From NCBI GenBank assembly GCA_041752115.1, contig JBGSHS010000197.1, positions 1-64,000 of the forward strand: a stretch of 64,000 nt of DNA, given 5' to 3'. Made by a program: the position numbers and the translations under genes. Source of the DNA: JAJRVM01 sp041752115. Lineage in GTDB: Bacteria; Planctomycetota; Planctomycetia; Pirellulales; Pirellulaceae. The notes under the pieces are model-generated. The model was not told where the DNA came from. It made no database searches and was given only the letters and a program-made list of their open reading frames with translations. Below, in pieces: positions 1 through 8,680 of this stretch. Within the stretch, counting starts at the first letter, position 1, and each line of letters begins with the position of its first letter.

Positions 1-132
1 TTCCCCAACCCCAGATCACCCATCCCTGGCCTGACAACCGATTTCGCGCCCGACTCAAGACAGGAGCCGTATGAGCTAATCGTTCACGTACGGATCTGTG
101 CGGGGGGCCGCCGGCGACGGCGGTCCCTACCG

Positions 133-235
133 CGATTGCTCCTGCTCGTACTCGTGCTCCTGCTCCTGCTCGTACTTGAGACCGTCCTGGAGCACGAGCA
201 CCGCTAGCGCTGAGCGCGAGCACGAGCGCTGGAAC
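133..235. repeat. Low-complexity hexanucleotide tract
   Basis: Pyrimidine-rich hexamers of the type TGCTCC, TGCTCG and TACTCG are repeated imperfectly, followed by the reverse type GAGCACGAGCAC. The first 260 bases of the window contain no convincing gene. A very similar tract occurs near 54.9 kb, so this is a dispersed simple-sequence element rather than a local accident. Confidence 0.6.
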
Positions 236-260
236 TGCGTGTGAGCGGAAAGCCCTGCAC

Positions 261-1409
261 TTACCAACGCCAGTGATACGGCACCGGTTCTCCTCGCAGC
301 CCCTGCTCTCGGGCCTGTTTGTGCTTGGCGTACACTTCCGCGATCGATTCCGGGGTGTTGGCCACTCCGCCCGCTGGATACTGCCTGGTGAGCGGTGGTT
401 GCTTCTCTGTCAGAACGCCGTAAGCATCCGGGCGGCGGAATTTCACATGTCGTTCTTTGTGGTCCTGAATGCCCGAATACAGGGTCTCGTAGAAGAACTC
501 GTCGCCACGTGTGGCGCCCTGCACGTCGATGTCCGCCCAGGCGACGGCCGGATCTGCCTGCCCGGCATCGGCCAGCACTTCGGCACGCGGCGAAACGATC
601 ATCGAATGGGCGTACGTCGACGAGATGTGATGGACCTGGTTGTCCATGGCGCGTGTGCGCATGTGAAAGTCGGTCAGACTTGCTGCGCTAGGTTGGCAAA
701 TGATCTGCGCACCGTTCATCGCACAGCAGGCGGCCGATTCTGGCCACATCTGATCGTAGCAGATCAGCAGGCTGATCCAGCCAAGTTCGGTCTCAAAAGC
801 GGGGAATTCGCTCCCTGCGCGCACTTGCCACAGTTCGTATTGTGGCAGGTGAACCTTGCGATAACGGCCCGCCAGATCGCCCGACGGAGCGAACAGGTCG
901 GCCACGTTATAGATCGCATCGTCCTCTGCCGCGAAGTAGCAGGCCACCACGAACAGGCTGCATCGGCGAGCCAGTTCGCCGAGTCGGTTCGGGATCGACG
1001 ACGTCTGGCGAGTCACGGCTTGTTGGAAGATCGAGCGGTCGTCAAGGAACGTCATGCAGGAACTCAGCCGCGTGAAATCCTCCGTGATCACGGCCAGCTG
1101 GCACTGTTGAGCGGCCGCTTGCAGCAGCAGCTGCTCGTACCAGCTGATGCGGCGCTCTATGGACGTCAGCAGGTCGTCGAGCGAAAAGCCATCGCGGAAT
1201 GGATCGGTCTGCAGGCCCTGGCAGGTCGGCACGTGATTCGACTGGATGGTGGCCACCCGCACTCGTCCCTGGCTCTTTGCCGTTGCCGGCGGGATGATCT
1301 GCGGGGCAGCGTGCTCGCCTGAGTCCGGCGACTGCGCGAAGGCCAGCGTGGCCAGCGGACCGAGTGTGGCAGCCTGCAAGAACTGACGGCGACCAACTGA
1401 GCGTGACAT
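261..1409 (-). CDS. Tat-exported carbon-nitrogen hydrolase (nitrilase superfamily)
   Basis: Predicted nitrilase/amidase-type hydrolase that would cleave a non-peptide C-N bond. The start was set at the ATG at 1407-1409 because it is preceded by an AGGAG ribosome site and begins a Tat signal peptide (MSRSVGRRQFLQ, then a hydrophobic stretch ending TLAFA); the reading frame runs open further upstream but without signal features. The 382-residue product keeps the catalytic Glu-Lys-Cys triad: Glu in VITEDF, Lys in YRKVHLP and Cys in LLICYDQMWPE. The substrate cannot be read from sequence. It is divergent from a second exported nitrilase-family gene 290 bases away, which suggests related substrates. 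Family assignment is firm, substrate unknown. Confidence 0.85.
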   Translation of the reverse strand: MSRSVGRRQFLQAATLGPLATLAFAQSPDSGEHAAPQIIPPATAKSQGRVRVATIQSNHVPTCQGLQTDPFRDGFSLDDLLTSIERRISWYEQLLLQAAAQQCQLAVITEDFTRLSSCMTFLDDRSIFQQAVTRQTSSIPNRLGELARRCSLFVVACYFAAEDDAIYNVADLFAPSGDLAGRYRKVHLPQYELWQVRAGSEFPAFETELGWISLLICYDQMWPESAACCAMNGAQIICQPSAASLTDFHMRTRAMDNQVHHISSTYAHSMIVSPRAEVLADAGQADPAVAWADIDVQGATRGDEFFYETLYSGIQDHKERHVKFRRPDAYGVLTEKQPPLTRQYPAGGVANTPESIAEVYAKHKQAREQGLRGEPVPYHWRW

Positions 1410-1699
1410 AGGGAAATCTCCTGAGTTGCAGACAAACCAGAACGCCGCTCGGCCGCTTTGGGTGGCACGACCGTACTGTTGTTGTAGCAGATGGGAGCCG
1501 AGACCCCAAGAAAAGCGGCTATCGAGCCCAGGGGGAGCAGGCTGCGGGAGCCTCCGGTGTGACTTGATTCGATTATACTCACATAGGGAGCCTGGCTTGC
1601 CGACGGCTTCCTCGCTCGGCGCGTTGGCGCATCGTCGATGCGGATTGAGAGGTTTGCTGCCACACTGAGTTCTGCTCTCCACAAGAAAGGATCGTGCTC

Positions 1700-2689
1700 A
1701 TGGTTCGGCTGGTCTGTTTCGTGCTTGTATTCTTGGCGGCGGCAATTGTCCTCCCATCGGCTTGGGCCCTGAAGGACTCCGCCAAAATCACGCTGGTTCA
1801 GCTCACCACACGAGGCCAGTCGCCCGAGTCGATGGTGGAGCGGATGCCGGCCTTCTTTCAGCAGGCGTCCGACAACGGCTCGGATCTGATTGTCTTTCCG
1901 GAATACGTGCTGGGTTACAAGACTACGATCGAGGACCCGCGCGTGCAGAAGTTCTTTGCGTTGGCTCGACAGTACAAGATGTACGCGATTGCGGGGTTGG
2001 TCGAGAAGTGTGACGATCGCTGGGCCACGACCGCGCTGGTGGTGGATCGCGACGGGAATCTGTTGGGACGCTATTTCAAGTGCCATCCAGCGTCGGGAGG
2101 ACCGCCGCATTTCTGGCCTCCCGTGGATGGGAATGATGCCGAGGCGCGGGGGATCCTGGGAAACCAGTTCAAGGTGTTTCATCTGGACTTCGGTCCGATC
2201 GGGATTCTGCAGTGCTATGACGGTTATTTTCCCGAGGCGTGGGGCTGCACGTCGTTCAACGGTGCCGAGGTCATCTTATGGATCAACGGACGTGATGGAA
2301 TGATCGAGGACGGCTACTGCCGTTTTGCCGCCGACGCCTACGGCTGTTGTGTGGGAGCGAACATTACCGACGGGAAGAACACGGGCTTCGCCGGGCGGTT
2401 TGTGCGGGCCGAGGGAGTGCCGGAAGAGAGCCGGCTGTTCCCTCGGATCAAGGAGCCGGGGGATGGGTGCGTGCATGCCACGATCGACCTGCAGGGATTG
2501 CGGCGTGCGCGCAAGCACCTGCGCACGATGCACCAGCGTCGGCCGGAGCTGTATGGTCGCTTGACCGAGGATATCAAGCTCTGGCAGGACTACCCGGATA
2601 TTCCCTGGGACGCGCCTGAATGCGAATCGCGTGTGAACCAGGCTCAGCTCCCGCCGCCGTCCACGGAAAACCAGGCCGAACATCAGTGA
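1700..2689 (+). CDS. Exported carbon-nitrogen hydrolase (nitrilase superfamily)
   Basis: Second nitrilase-superfamily hydrolase, 329 residues, with an N-terminal Sec-type signal peptide (MVRLVCFVLVFLAAAIVLPSAWA). The triad is visible as Glu in VFPEYVLGY, Lys in GRYFKCHP and Cys in ILQCYDGYFPEAW. ATG at 1700 is preferred over the in-frame GTG at 1694 because the AAAGG ribosome site then has normal spacing. It shares fold and export, but not close sequence, with its divergent neighbour. Both probably act on amide or nitrile substrates outside the cytoplasm. The substrate is not predictable. Confidence 0.85.
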   Translation: MVRLVCFVLVFLAAAIVLPSAWALKDSAKITLVQLTTRGQSPESMVERMPAFFQQASDNGSDLIVFPEYVLGYKTTIEDPRVQKFFALARQYKMYAIAGLVEKCDDRWATTALVVDRDGNLLGRYFKCHPASGGPPHFWPPVDGNDAEARGILGNQFKVFHLDFGPIGILQCYDGYFPEAWGCTSFNGAEVILWINGRDGMIEDGYCRFAADAYGCCVGANITDGKNTGFAGRFVRAEGVPEESRLFPRIKEPGDGCVHATIDLQGLRRARKHLRTMHQRRPELYGRLTEDIKLWQDYPDIPWDAPECESRVNQAQLPPPSTENQAEHQ

Positions 2690-2855
2690 GGCAGGTGACC
2701 AATCGACGTTGACGGTATCCTCATCCGGGGTGCCGGGGGATCGTCCTGGAGCCTGACTGCATATCCTGTGCGCGCAGCGTGCATTTCTGCCGAGCGACCA
2801 ATGGACGTGGACCAATGGATGGCGTTCTCGCTTTCTGGTTGGCGGCCCTGCCGCC

Positions 2856-3428
2856 TCAGGAGATCTCATCCGACTCGCGCAGTACGTCTGCCAGCAGCGG
2901 TGCCATTCCGAGTTGCGTCGCCAGTTGCTCGATTGCCTCTCGATCTTCCTCCGTGGCCAGGCGATAAACGTATCTAAGATCGCGCCGGCTCTTGTAGCTG
3001 CCTTTGCTGATCCAAAGCAATTTCGATACGGCCACATCTGCACAGGAGGCCACCGGCAGTCTTTCGTTTTCAAACACCTCCTGAAACACCGACCGGTCCA
3101 ACTCGCCCGGAACCAATTCGCGGGGATAGATGTCGAGTTTCAGTGATTCGATACTGTCGAGCAACTGAAACATCCCGTGCTCAGCGACCGCATTTCGCAC
3201 GGAATCAGGCTCGTAGAGGAAGTCGGATTCGGCAAGGATTTGCAGGAAGGAATCCAACGCCGCAGCCACCTGAGCATTGTCGATGACGATATCAATGTCT
3301 TGTGTCAACCGTGGTTCACCGTAGTAGATGGAGGCGATTCCGCCGGTCAAATGAAAGCGGATGCCGAGTCGACGAAAGACCCGGACCGCTTTATCGAGCG
3401 TTGTTCGGAACGCGTCAACGGGAAACAT
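2856..3428 (-). CDS. Nucleotidyltransferase, AbiEii/AbiGii toxin-like
   Basis: About 190 residues with the nucleotidyltransferase signature GIRFHLTGGIASIYYGEPR followed by LTQDIDIVID, which holds the metal-binding Asp pair of the pol-beta fold. Proteins of this kind are annotated as AbiEii/AbiGii toxin-family or DUF6036 nucleotidyltransferases. The internal ATG at 3428 is taken as start; an upstream in-frame start at 3440 is possible. It overlaps the end of the small gene upstream by a few bases, so the two are probably translationally coupled. Whether the pair is a toxin-antitoxin system or a housekeeping modifier cannot be decided from sequence. Confidence 0.75.
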   Translation of the reverse strand: MFPVDAFRTTLDKAVRVFRRLGIRFHLTGGIASIYYGEPRLTQDIDIVIDNAQVAAALDSFLQILAESDFLYEPDSVRNAVAEHGMFQLLDSIESLKLDIYPRELVPGELDRSVFQEVFENERLPVASCADVAVSKLLWISKGSYKSRRDLRYVYRLATEEDREAIEQLATQLGMAPLLADVLRESDEIS

Positions 3429-3654
3429 CGGCCAGCTCACTTTCGATCATCCGACAGACCGTCGGATCGGCTGTGTAGAGTCGCAAAGCGACTTCCCATT
3501 TGAGCCGCTCTTCCGATATCTCACCTCTCTCCGCAATGATCCGCCGCGCCAGCATTTGACGCGACCACGCGAGCAACGCCAGCGATCGAGCAATTCGCTC
3601 TTTGCCAGGCAAAGCATCTATCCGCGATTGATATTCTTGTTCGATCGAGTTCAT
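3415..3654 (-). CDS. Small partner protein of the nucleotidyltransferase
   Basis: 79-residue, charged, mostly helical protein beginning MNSIEQEYQSRIDALPGKER, with no signal peptide or membrane segment. It lies immediately upstream of, and overlaps, the AbiEii-like nucleotidyltransferase gene. Two-gene units of this layout (short helical protein, then a nucleotidyltransferase of about 200 residues) recur in planctomycetes and cyanobacteria, so it is inferred to be the cognate partner. I recognise no catalytic motif. An antitoxin or adaptor role is conjecture. Confidence 0.65.
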   Translation of the reverse strand: MNSIEQEYQSRIDALPGKERIARSLALLAWSRQMLARRIIAERGEISEERLKWEVALRLYTADPTVCRMIESELADVSR

Positions 3655-4013
3655 GTTCCACCGTATATTCGCGCAAGCACCAATACCGGCATTCTACATC
3701 GCTGCCGTCATCCCAACACGCCCAGGAGATCGGATTTCCCTTGTACGGCTCAGCCGTTTGATCGGTTGAGATCGCCTGGACGTCCTCGGAGCAAACCTCG
3801 GATGTGACGCGAACGAGCCGAAATGAAGGAGGAGAGAGGCGACGAGAAAGCGCGAGCCGACAAGCTCGGGTGAGTCTGAAGTTCGCTCATCAACTGCGTC
3901 GGAGACGCCAGGGTCGATCGGCACGAAGTCCCCATCACGGCTCGCACAACATCGAGTCTGACGGCTGATTATCGACCGCCATGCCCGGGTCGCTCGCCTT
4001 GCTGCAACGCTAC
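3655..4013. other. Spacer without a recognisable gene
   Basis: Open frames exist on both strands, but none has family-like sequence, a good ribosome site or a signal peptide. On the minus strand it follows the abrupt end of the truncated glycosidase, so it may include scrambled remains of that gene's 3' part. Confidence 0.4.
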
Positions 4014-4574
4014 TCATCCAGTTCCAGCACGAGCTGAGGGTGCTGCGCCCGGTCCGTGTGATCGCGCGCGGCAGGGAATCACTTCAGGCTGCTTGGTCCA
4101 TGGGCCGACAGCCGAACGGCTCTGTGCCTTCAACGTTAAATAGGGAAAGGCCGGGATTAGATCCGGTGGTGGCGTCGTGTTGGGGGTGCCCATGTAGAAC
4201 ATGTGCCACCGCTTCCCGTCACAATACGTGACACCATACGACGCGGATGCCGAATCGTCGGAGCCGTGTGGGCCCAGGTCCAGCACGAGGCCCTGCTTGG
4301 TCCACTCCACTCCGTCGGTGCTGGTCGCCAGGCAGGCGAGCCAGCCGGTGGGACCGGCGCCGTCATAGTGCATGTAGTATTTGCCGTCGCTTGCGAAGAC
4401 CCAAACATCGCGAGCACCGAGCTTGTCGCATCCTCCAGGCCCCTCGCCATGTCGCCAGACGACGCCATGGTCTGTGGCATTCATTCGCAATAGGGCAGTC
4501 GGGCGGCCGTCCGGATAATCCGCCCGCAGCACACCAGAGCAAACGACGAACAGGGTAAGCACCGAGACGAACAC
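4014..4574 (-). pseudogene. Truncated beta-propeller glycoside hydrolase-like gene
   Basis: The 186-residue frame starts with a GTG and a signal-like segment (MFVSVLTLFVVCSGVLRA), then shows the blades typical of five-bladed propeller glycosidases of the GH43/GH32/GH130 type: DVWVFASDGKYYMHYDGAG, CLATSTDGVEWTKQG and DGKRWHMFYMG. The family-like sequence stops at about WTKQPEVIP and the frame then runs into Arg/Ala/Gly-rich sequence before a stop. Normal family members are roughly 300 residues or more, so the C-terminal blades are missing. It is read as a 3'-truncated relic; a short functional product is unlikely but not excluded. Confidence 0.6.
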
Positions 4575-4658
4575 TGCAAGTGGCTGATGATTCTTCGGCG
4601 TTCTCCCAAGAACAGCCCCCAGGAGGGAACGACTCGATCGTTCCGCATATCGTTCACA

Positions 4659-5519
4659 TCAAGCCGACTTGCGTCCGAACCAGAGTGACCCCAGAACGCA
4701 GAGTATCTGCAATGCATAGGCCGCTCCGAACAGGCCCCCCGCGCCGGCGATTACGTAAATGAGTGGTTCCACGAAACGGGCCAGCCACCAGCTACCGATG
4801 TCCAGCATGATCGCCAGCAGAGGCAATGGGCCAAGTAGCAGCTTGACCGAATTGGGAAGGCCAGTCGCCATGAACAGCATTCCGACCAGGAAAGCAAAGA
4901 CCGGCATCGAGAGCACGTGAGCATGAGTGACATGCACCAGTCGCTGGGTCGACATCGGCTTGATCACCCGCGTCTGCTCGCCCGACTCGTGACGCGTGAT
5001 CTCCGGTTCGGCCATCGCGAACACCAGCTCGTACTGGGGTTCGTTGTCCTTGCTGGTGGCGTACGGAATGTCGGAACTGTCACCATCCTCTTCGTTATGG
5101 CACTCGATACAGTGTGCCTTGATGATTGCCTTGGCCGAGGGATCACCTTCCTCCACCAGGCCGGGCTTGTCAAAATCGGCCTCCTTCGCCTCGCTCTCCA
5201 GCCACTTGATCAAAGCGCGGACCGCCGGCTCGCCTCCCTTGTCCAGGTACTCACGCATGCTGCCGTCAGGACGGACTTCGGTGAGCATCGCGGAATTGAC
5301 CGTGACCGTGTCGTCAGGCTGATACTTCTTTTCCAGGCCGTGAAACGCGGCCCGCAAGTCGTCGACGGTCAGTCCCGGTTCACCATCGTCCATCTGGTGC
5401 TTGAAATAGATGTTGGCGGTGCCGCACAGATAGCCGGGACCCACGATGAGCAGAAACAGCGTTACTAAGACCTTGGCCGGTACCGACAGCCGGGCTAAGC
5501 GAATCGTTTCACCGTTCAT
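4659..5519 (-). CDS. Monoheme membrane-anchored cytochrome c-like protein
   Basis: 286-residue protein, started at the ATG at 5517-5519 that follows an AGGAGAA ribosome site. An N-terminal membrane segment (VLVTLFLLIVGPGYLCGTANIYF) is followed by a periplasmic region of about 150 residues holding one haem-c site, CIECH, in KAHCIECHNEED. The C-terminal 110 residues form about four membrane helices, starting HAHVLSMPVFAFLVGMLF. No partner gene adjoins it closely. It resembles planctomycete membrane proteins with a single exposed haem c, and an electron-transfer or sensing role is inferred. The exact function is unknown. Confidence 0.7.
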   Translation of the reverse strand: MNGETIRLARLSVPAKVLVTLFLLIVGPGYLCGTANIYFKHQMDDGEPGLTVDDLRAAFHGLEKKYQPDDTVTVNSAMLTEVRPDGSMREYLDKGGEPAVRALIKWLESEAKEADFDKPGLVEEGDPSAKAIIKAHCIECHNEEDGDSSDIPYATSKDNEPQYELVFAMAEPEITRHESGEQTRVIKPMSTQRLVHVTHAHVLSMPVFAFLVGMLFMATGLPNSVKLLLGPLPLLAIMLDIGSWWLARFVEPLIYVIAGAGGLFGAAYALQILCVLGSLWFGRKSA

Positions 5520-5854
5520 CTGCGATTTCTCCTGACAGATAGCGAGCGGACGCGTCAACGCCGTGCACGGGACCCACGGCAGGCCGCACCCTAGCACATT
5601 TGCCGACCATTCTCAAGTCAGAGCCAATCTCGGCGCAGGCCACGCCGGGCGACGTCGGAGCAGCGGCACACGGATGCACGAATCGAAATGTTCCTGTGGA
5701 GCAACCGACACGTGCTGCGCAGCGTGCCATCGACTGCACCTGCCCGAACGCACATCGTAATCGCGTCGACCTCCAGGCCGCGGCCACGGTTGGCAGGTCC
5801 ACGGTTGACAGGGGGCGTGGCGAGCGCTATGCTGGTCCGCTGCAGCGTGTTAGT
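5520..5854. other. Divergent spacer before the Fur-like gene
   Basis: No gene recognised. It separates two divergent genes and so must hold promoters for both, but no clear -35/-10 pair is visible. The only notable structure is the palindrome listed at its end. Confidence 0.4.
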
Positions 5855-5869
5855 TGGTAAAGATTACCA
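5855..5869. promoter_or_regulatory. Palindrome, candidate Fur/PerR-type operator
   Basis: Perfect inverted repeat TGGTAA-AGA-TTACCA, in an AT-rich patch within otherwise GC-rich DNA, about 27 bases upstream of a Fur-family regulator gene. Fur-family proteins usually bind palindromes of about 15 bases and often repress their own genes, so autoregulation is inferred. The exact sequence does not match the classic Fur or PerR box. Confidence 0.5.
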
Positions 5870-5896
5870 TTTGCTGGGGACCGGTCAAGTGGGGAG

Positions 5897-6364
5897 GTGG
5901 TCGAGACGCGAGCTGTGAACGAACGCGAGATCGAACAGCGACTGGAGGGGTTCGAGGAACTGTGCCGAACGAAGGGGCTGCCGCTGACGGTTCAGCGCCG
6001 CGATATCCTGCGCGCCGTGCTGCAGCGGGACGATCATCCGAGTGTCGATCAGATTTATGAGTCGGTTCGGGAGCGTATTCCGGGGCTGTCGCGCACGACC
6101 GTCTATCGCGTGTTGGAGACGCTGTGTCATCTGGGAATGCTGCGGCGCGTCCATCATCCAGGTGCGACGGTGCGTTTTGACGGTCGCATGACTCGACACC
6201 ATCACCTCGTCTGTCGGATCTGTCACGCGATGCTCGACGTCGAGTCCAGGAAGCTGGCTCAACTGGAGTTGTCGTCTGGGCAGCGACAGGGATTTGTGGT
6301 CGAAGATTACACGGTGCATTTCCACGGAGTGTGCGAGGAATGTCGCCAGCGCAATCCGAATTGA
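5897..6364 (+). CDS. Fur-family transcriptional regulator (PerR-like)
   Basis: 155-residue metal-dependent regulator. The N-terminal winged helix includes TVQRRDILRAVL and LSRTTVYRVLETLCHLG, the recognition-helix region of Fur proteins. The dimerisation domain has the His-rich metal site RHHHLVC and two CxxC pairs, CRIC and CEEC, for structural zinc. The HHHLVC pattern and lack of an extended C-terminal His tail favour PerR or a general Fur over Zur. Two GTG starts are possible, 5897 and 5915, and spacing to the GGGGAGG ribosome site is ideal for neither. A palindrome upstream suggests autoregulation, and a diheme peroxidase gene downstream fits a peroxide response. Confidence 0.85.
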   Translation: MVETRAVNEREIEQRLEGFEELCRTKGLPLTVQRRDILRAVLQRDDHPSVDQIYESVRERIPGLSRTTVYRVLETLCHLGMLRRVHHPGATVRFDGRMTRHHHLVCRICHAMLDVESRKLAQLELSSGQRQGFVVEDYTVHFHGVCEECRQRNPN

Positions 6365-6773
6365 ACAGGACTTCGACTCAGGGAGAGCATTCGACCGGGA
6401 TCGCGATTCGCTCGATGTGTTCGCCCACGGGAGGCTGGGCCAATCGGGGGATGGAACTGGGACGACGACTTCAGATCGACTACGTGGCGCGGTATCTTGG
6501 TAACGCGGTATCCTGGAGGCATCGTGGCGGGCGACGAGCGAAGTAATGAAGATGAAGTAATGAAGATGATGGCGCGGCGGACGATCGGCCATCCTGAACA
6601 CGGGTTGTCCACGCGTGACGTTGATATGACCTATAATGAGTCAGCTCGCGGTACCGGTGGAGAGCTGATAAGGCGTCGATTCACCAGAGAGCTTGCAGGG
6701 AACGCACCACAATTCGCATCAGTAGGGCGGATCTGCCGCCATGTTGTATCTCTTAATTCTGAGGAGCCGGTTC
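6365..6773 (+). other. Spacer upstream of the peroxidase, with a possible promoter
   Basis: No gene recognised. A TATAAT hexamer at 6632-6637 is a good -10 candidate, but no matching -35 lies at 16-18 bases. If used, it would give a leader of about 130 bases before the peroxidase start. Confidence 0.35.
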
Positions 6774-8138
6774 ATGACAAAGCAAAACACGCACCTGTGG
6801 TTGGCATGGTTCGGTGCAGCACTGATCGTGACGAGTGCGATGAGTGGTTGCGCCAAGAGCGGGGAAGATGCCCGAGCGAAGCAGTTGGACGATGCTAAGA
6901 AGGCGGCCGCCGCTGCCACGCAGCCGGCAGCCGAAACTCCATCCGACGCGCCCACCGAGACTCCATCCGACGCGCCCACCGAGACTCCGTCCGACACGCC
7001 CACGGAGACTCCGTCTGACACGCCCACGGAGACTCCGTCCGACACGCCCACCGAGACTCCGTCCGACGCGCCCACCGAGACTCCGTCCGACGCGGCCACC
7101 GAGACTCCGTCCGACGCGGCCACCGAAATGCCGTCCGACGCGGCTACCGAAACTCCGTCTGAATCCCCAGCCGAGGCGACAGCCGCGCCGAGTGTGGTGG
7201 CCATGACGGTTGAGATTCCTCTGGGGTTGCCGGAGCTGAAGATTCCGGAAGACAACCCGATGACCGCCGAGAAGGTGGAGTTGGGCAAAATGTTGTACTT
7301 CGACAAGCGGCTGAGCAAAGACGGAACCATTTCGTGCGCCACTTGCCATGATCCGCAGACAGGTTGGGCCGAGCACACGCCGACGAGCACGGGAATTGGC
7401 GGGCAGGTGGGAGGAGCGAATTCGCCGACCGTGTGCAATGCCGCCTACGCAGATGCTCAATTCTGGGATGGCCGAGCGGCAACGCTCGAAGATCAGGCAC
7501 TTGGGCCGATCGAGAATCCGATCGAGATGGGGCACAGCCTGGACGAACTGGTATCGCAGCTCAATGCGATTCCCGGTTACAAGGAGAAGTTTCAGCAGGT
7601 GTTTCAGACCGACGTGACGAAACAAGGGATTGCCAAGGCCATTGCGGCGTTTGAGCGCACCGTGCTCAGCGGCAATTCGCCTTATGACAAGTTCCAAGCC
7701 GGCGATGAAACAGCACTGACCGATGTCCAGAAGAAGGGCATGCAGCTGTTTAACGATCTGAAATGCGCCGCCTGCCATGAGCCGCCGAGGTTCAGCAATT
7801 ACAAGTATTACAACGCGGGCATTGGTTCCGGCAAAGAGAAACCGGACGAGGGACGCAAGGCTGTGACCGGGAACGATGGGGATCTGGGCAAGTATCGGGT
7901 ACCTTCGCTGCGCGAGGTGGCCAATACGGGGCCCTATTTCCATGACGGAAGCTGCGACTCGCTCGAGCAAGCCGTGGCAATGATGGCGACGGGGGGCATC
8001 GACAATCCGAACCTCTCGACCATGCTCAAGGGGCTGGTGGAGAAGCAGGTTTCGGCCGAGGATCAGGCCGCGATCGTCGAGTTCTTGAAGGCCCTCTCGG
8101 GAACCTATCCGATTATCGAGGCCCCCGCACTTCCGTAG
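6774..8138 (+). CDS. Diheme cytochrome c peroxidase lipoprotein
   Basis: 454-residue exported diheme peroxidase of the MauG/CcpA family, reducing H2O2 with electrons from small cytochromes. The start at 6774 follows GAGGAG. A lipoprotein signal ends at Cys26 (AMSGC). Residues about 53-130 are a repetitive Pro/Thr/Glu linker of ten 8-residue units (ETPSDxPT). The catalytic part begins near residue 145 with PLGLPELKIPEDNP and carries haem sites CATCH and CAACH. The family's HDGS motif near the end is present as GPYFHDGSC. The linker would hold the enzyme away from the membrane. The Fur-like regulator upstream suggests peroxide control. Confidence 0.88.
   Translation: MTKQNTHLWLAWFGAALIVTSAMSGCAKSGEDARAKQLDDAKKAAAAATQPAAETPSDAPTETPSDAPTETPSDTPTETPSDTPTETPSDTPTETPSDAPTETPSDAATETPSDAATEMPSDAATETPSESPAEATAAPSVVAMTVEIPLGLPELKIPEDNPMTAEKVELGKMLYFDKRLSKDGTISCATCHDPQTGWAEHTPTSTGIGGQVGGANSPTVCNAAYADAQFWDGRAATLEDQALGPIENPIEMGHSLDELVSQLNAIPGYKEKFQQVFQTDVTKQGIAKAIAAFERTVLSGNSPYDKFQAGDETALTDVQKKGMQLFNDLKCAACHEPPRFSNYKYYNAGIGSGKEKPDEGRKAVTGNDGDLGKYRVPSLREVANTGPYFHDGSCDSLEQAVAMMATGGIDNPNLSTMLKGLVEKQVSAEDQAAIVEFLKALSGTYPIIEAPALP
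6933..7163 (+). repeat. Ten tandem 24-base units in the peroxidase linker
   Basis: Units begin GAxACTCC at exact 24-base intervals from 6933 to 7149 and encode ETPSD(A/T)(P/A)T. Variation is mainly ACG/GCG swaps and synonymous changes, consistent with slippage or unequal exchange. Copy number is likely to vary among strains. Confidence 0.9.
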
Positions 8139-8273
8139 TTTCGGGCTGACGACTGCCAGGTCTGGTTTCAGTCAGAATCGACGAATGCCTCGTTACCGAG
8201 ATCGCCGACCGGTGCTCGGCAACGTCAGGCGGCACTCGGGAGGCTGATGGCAAGAGCGGGTTGCGTATGTTCG

Positions 8274-8304
8274 GCGGGCCGCCTCATTCGATGGGGCGGC
8301 CCGC
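8274..8304 (+). terminator. Strong GC hairpin downstream of the peroxidase gene
   Basis: A perfect 10-base stem, GCGGGCCGCC pairing with GGCGGCCCGC across an 11-base loop, lies 135 bases after the peroxidase stop. No U-tract follows, so intrinsic termination is uncertain. It may instead be an insertion inside the neighbouring peptidase relic. Confidence 0.35.
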
Positions 8305-8680
8305 GGTCGTGATGCCCCCTGCCGCTGCGACTGCCGGTCGCTTCTGGGTCGACGATGATGGATCGGCCGACAATTCCGAGCAGTTTGCGGCTCTGCATGC
8401 TTATTCGCCGTACCTCAACAACAAGCCAGTCAAATATCCGGCTACGCTGATTGCCATGGCAGATACGGAATGGCGGATATGGATGACCGCATGGTACATG
8501 GACAGAACTTCAAGTCTGCTGTGTGATTGCCGGAATGTCAGCCGAAGACGGCTGCGGTGTTGATTCGCATCGAGACGTGGGCAGGCCGACGGCCTCGATC
8601 ATTGAGGCGCTTTCTGAACAATGGGGCGTTCCTGGTCAAGGAACTGGGCATGCAACCGAGGCCCTACCGGCACGATGGAC
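8305..8680 (+). pseudogene. Prolyl oligopeptidase C-terminal relic with frameshifts
   Basis: The 3' end of a prolyl oligopeptidase (S9) gene can be read only by switching frames. One frame gives GRFWVDDDGSADNSEQF and ALHAYSPYLNNKPVKYPATL ending ADT. After a shift comes DDRMVHGQNFKSAV, the segment with the catalytic-Asp region (family DDRVVPxHSFKF). Then VLIRIETWAG, then in another frame GRPTASIIEALSEQW, then back to AFLVKELGM, the usual C-terminal end. The order and spacing match the family exactly, so this is a decayed gene with at least four frame changes. The N-terminal propeller and the Ser region are not recognisable upstream. Confidence 0.8.
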
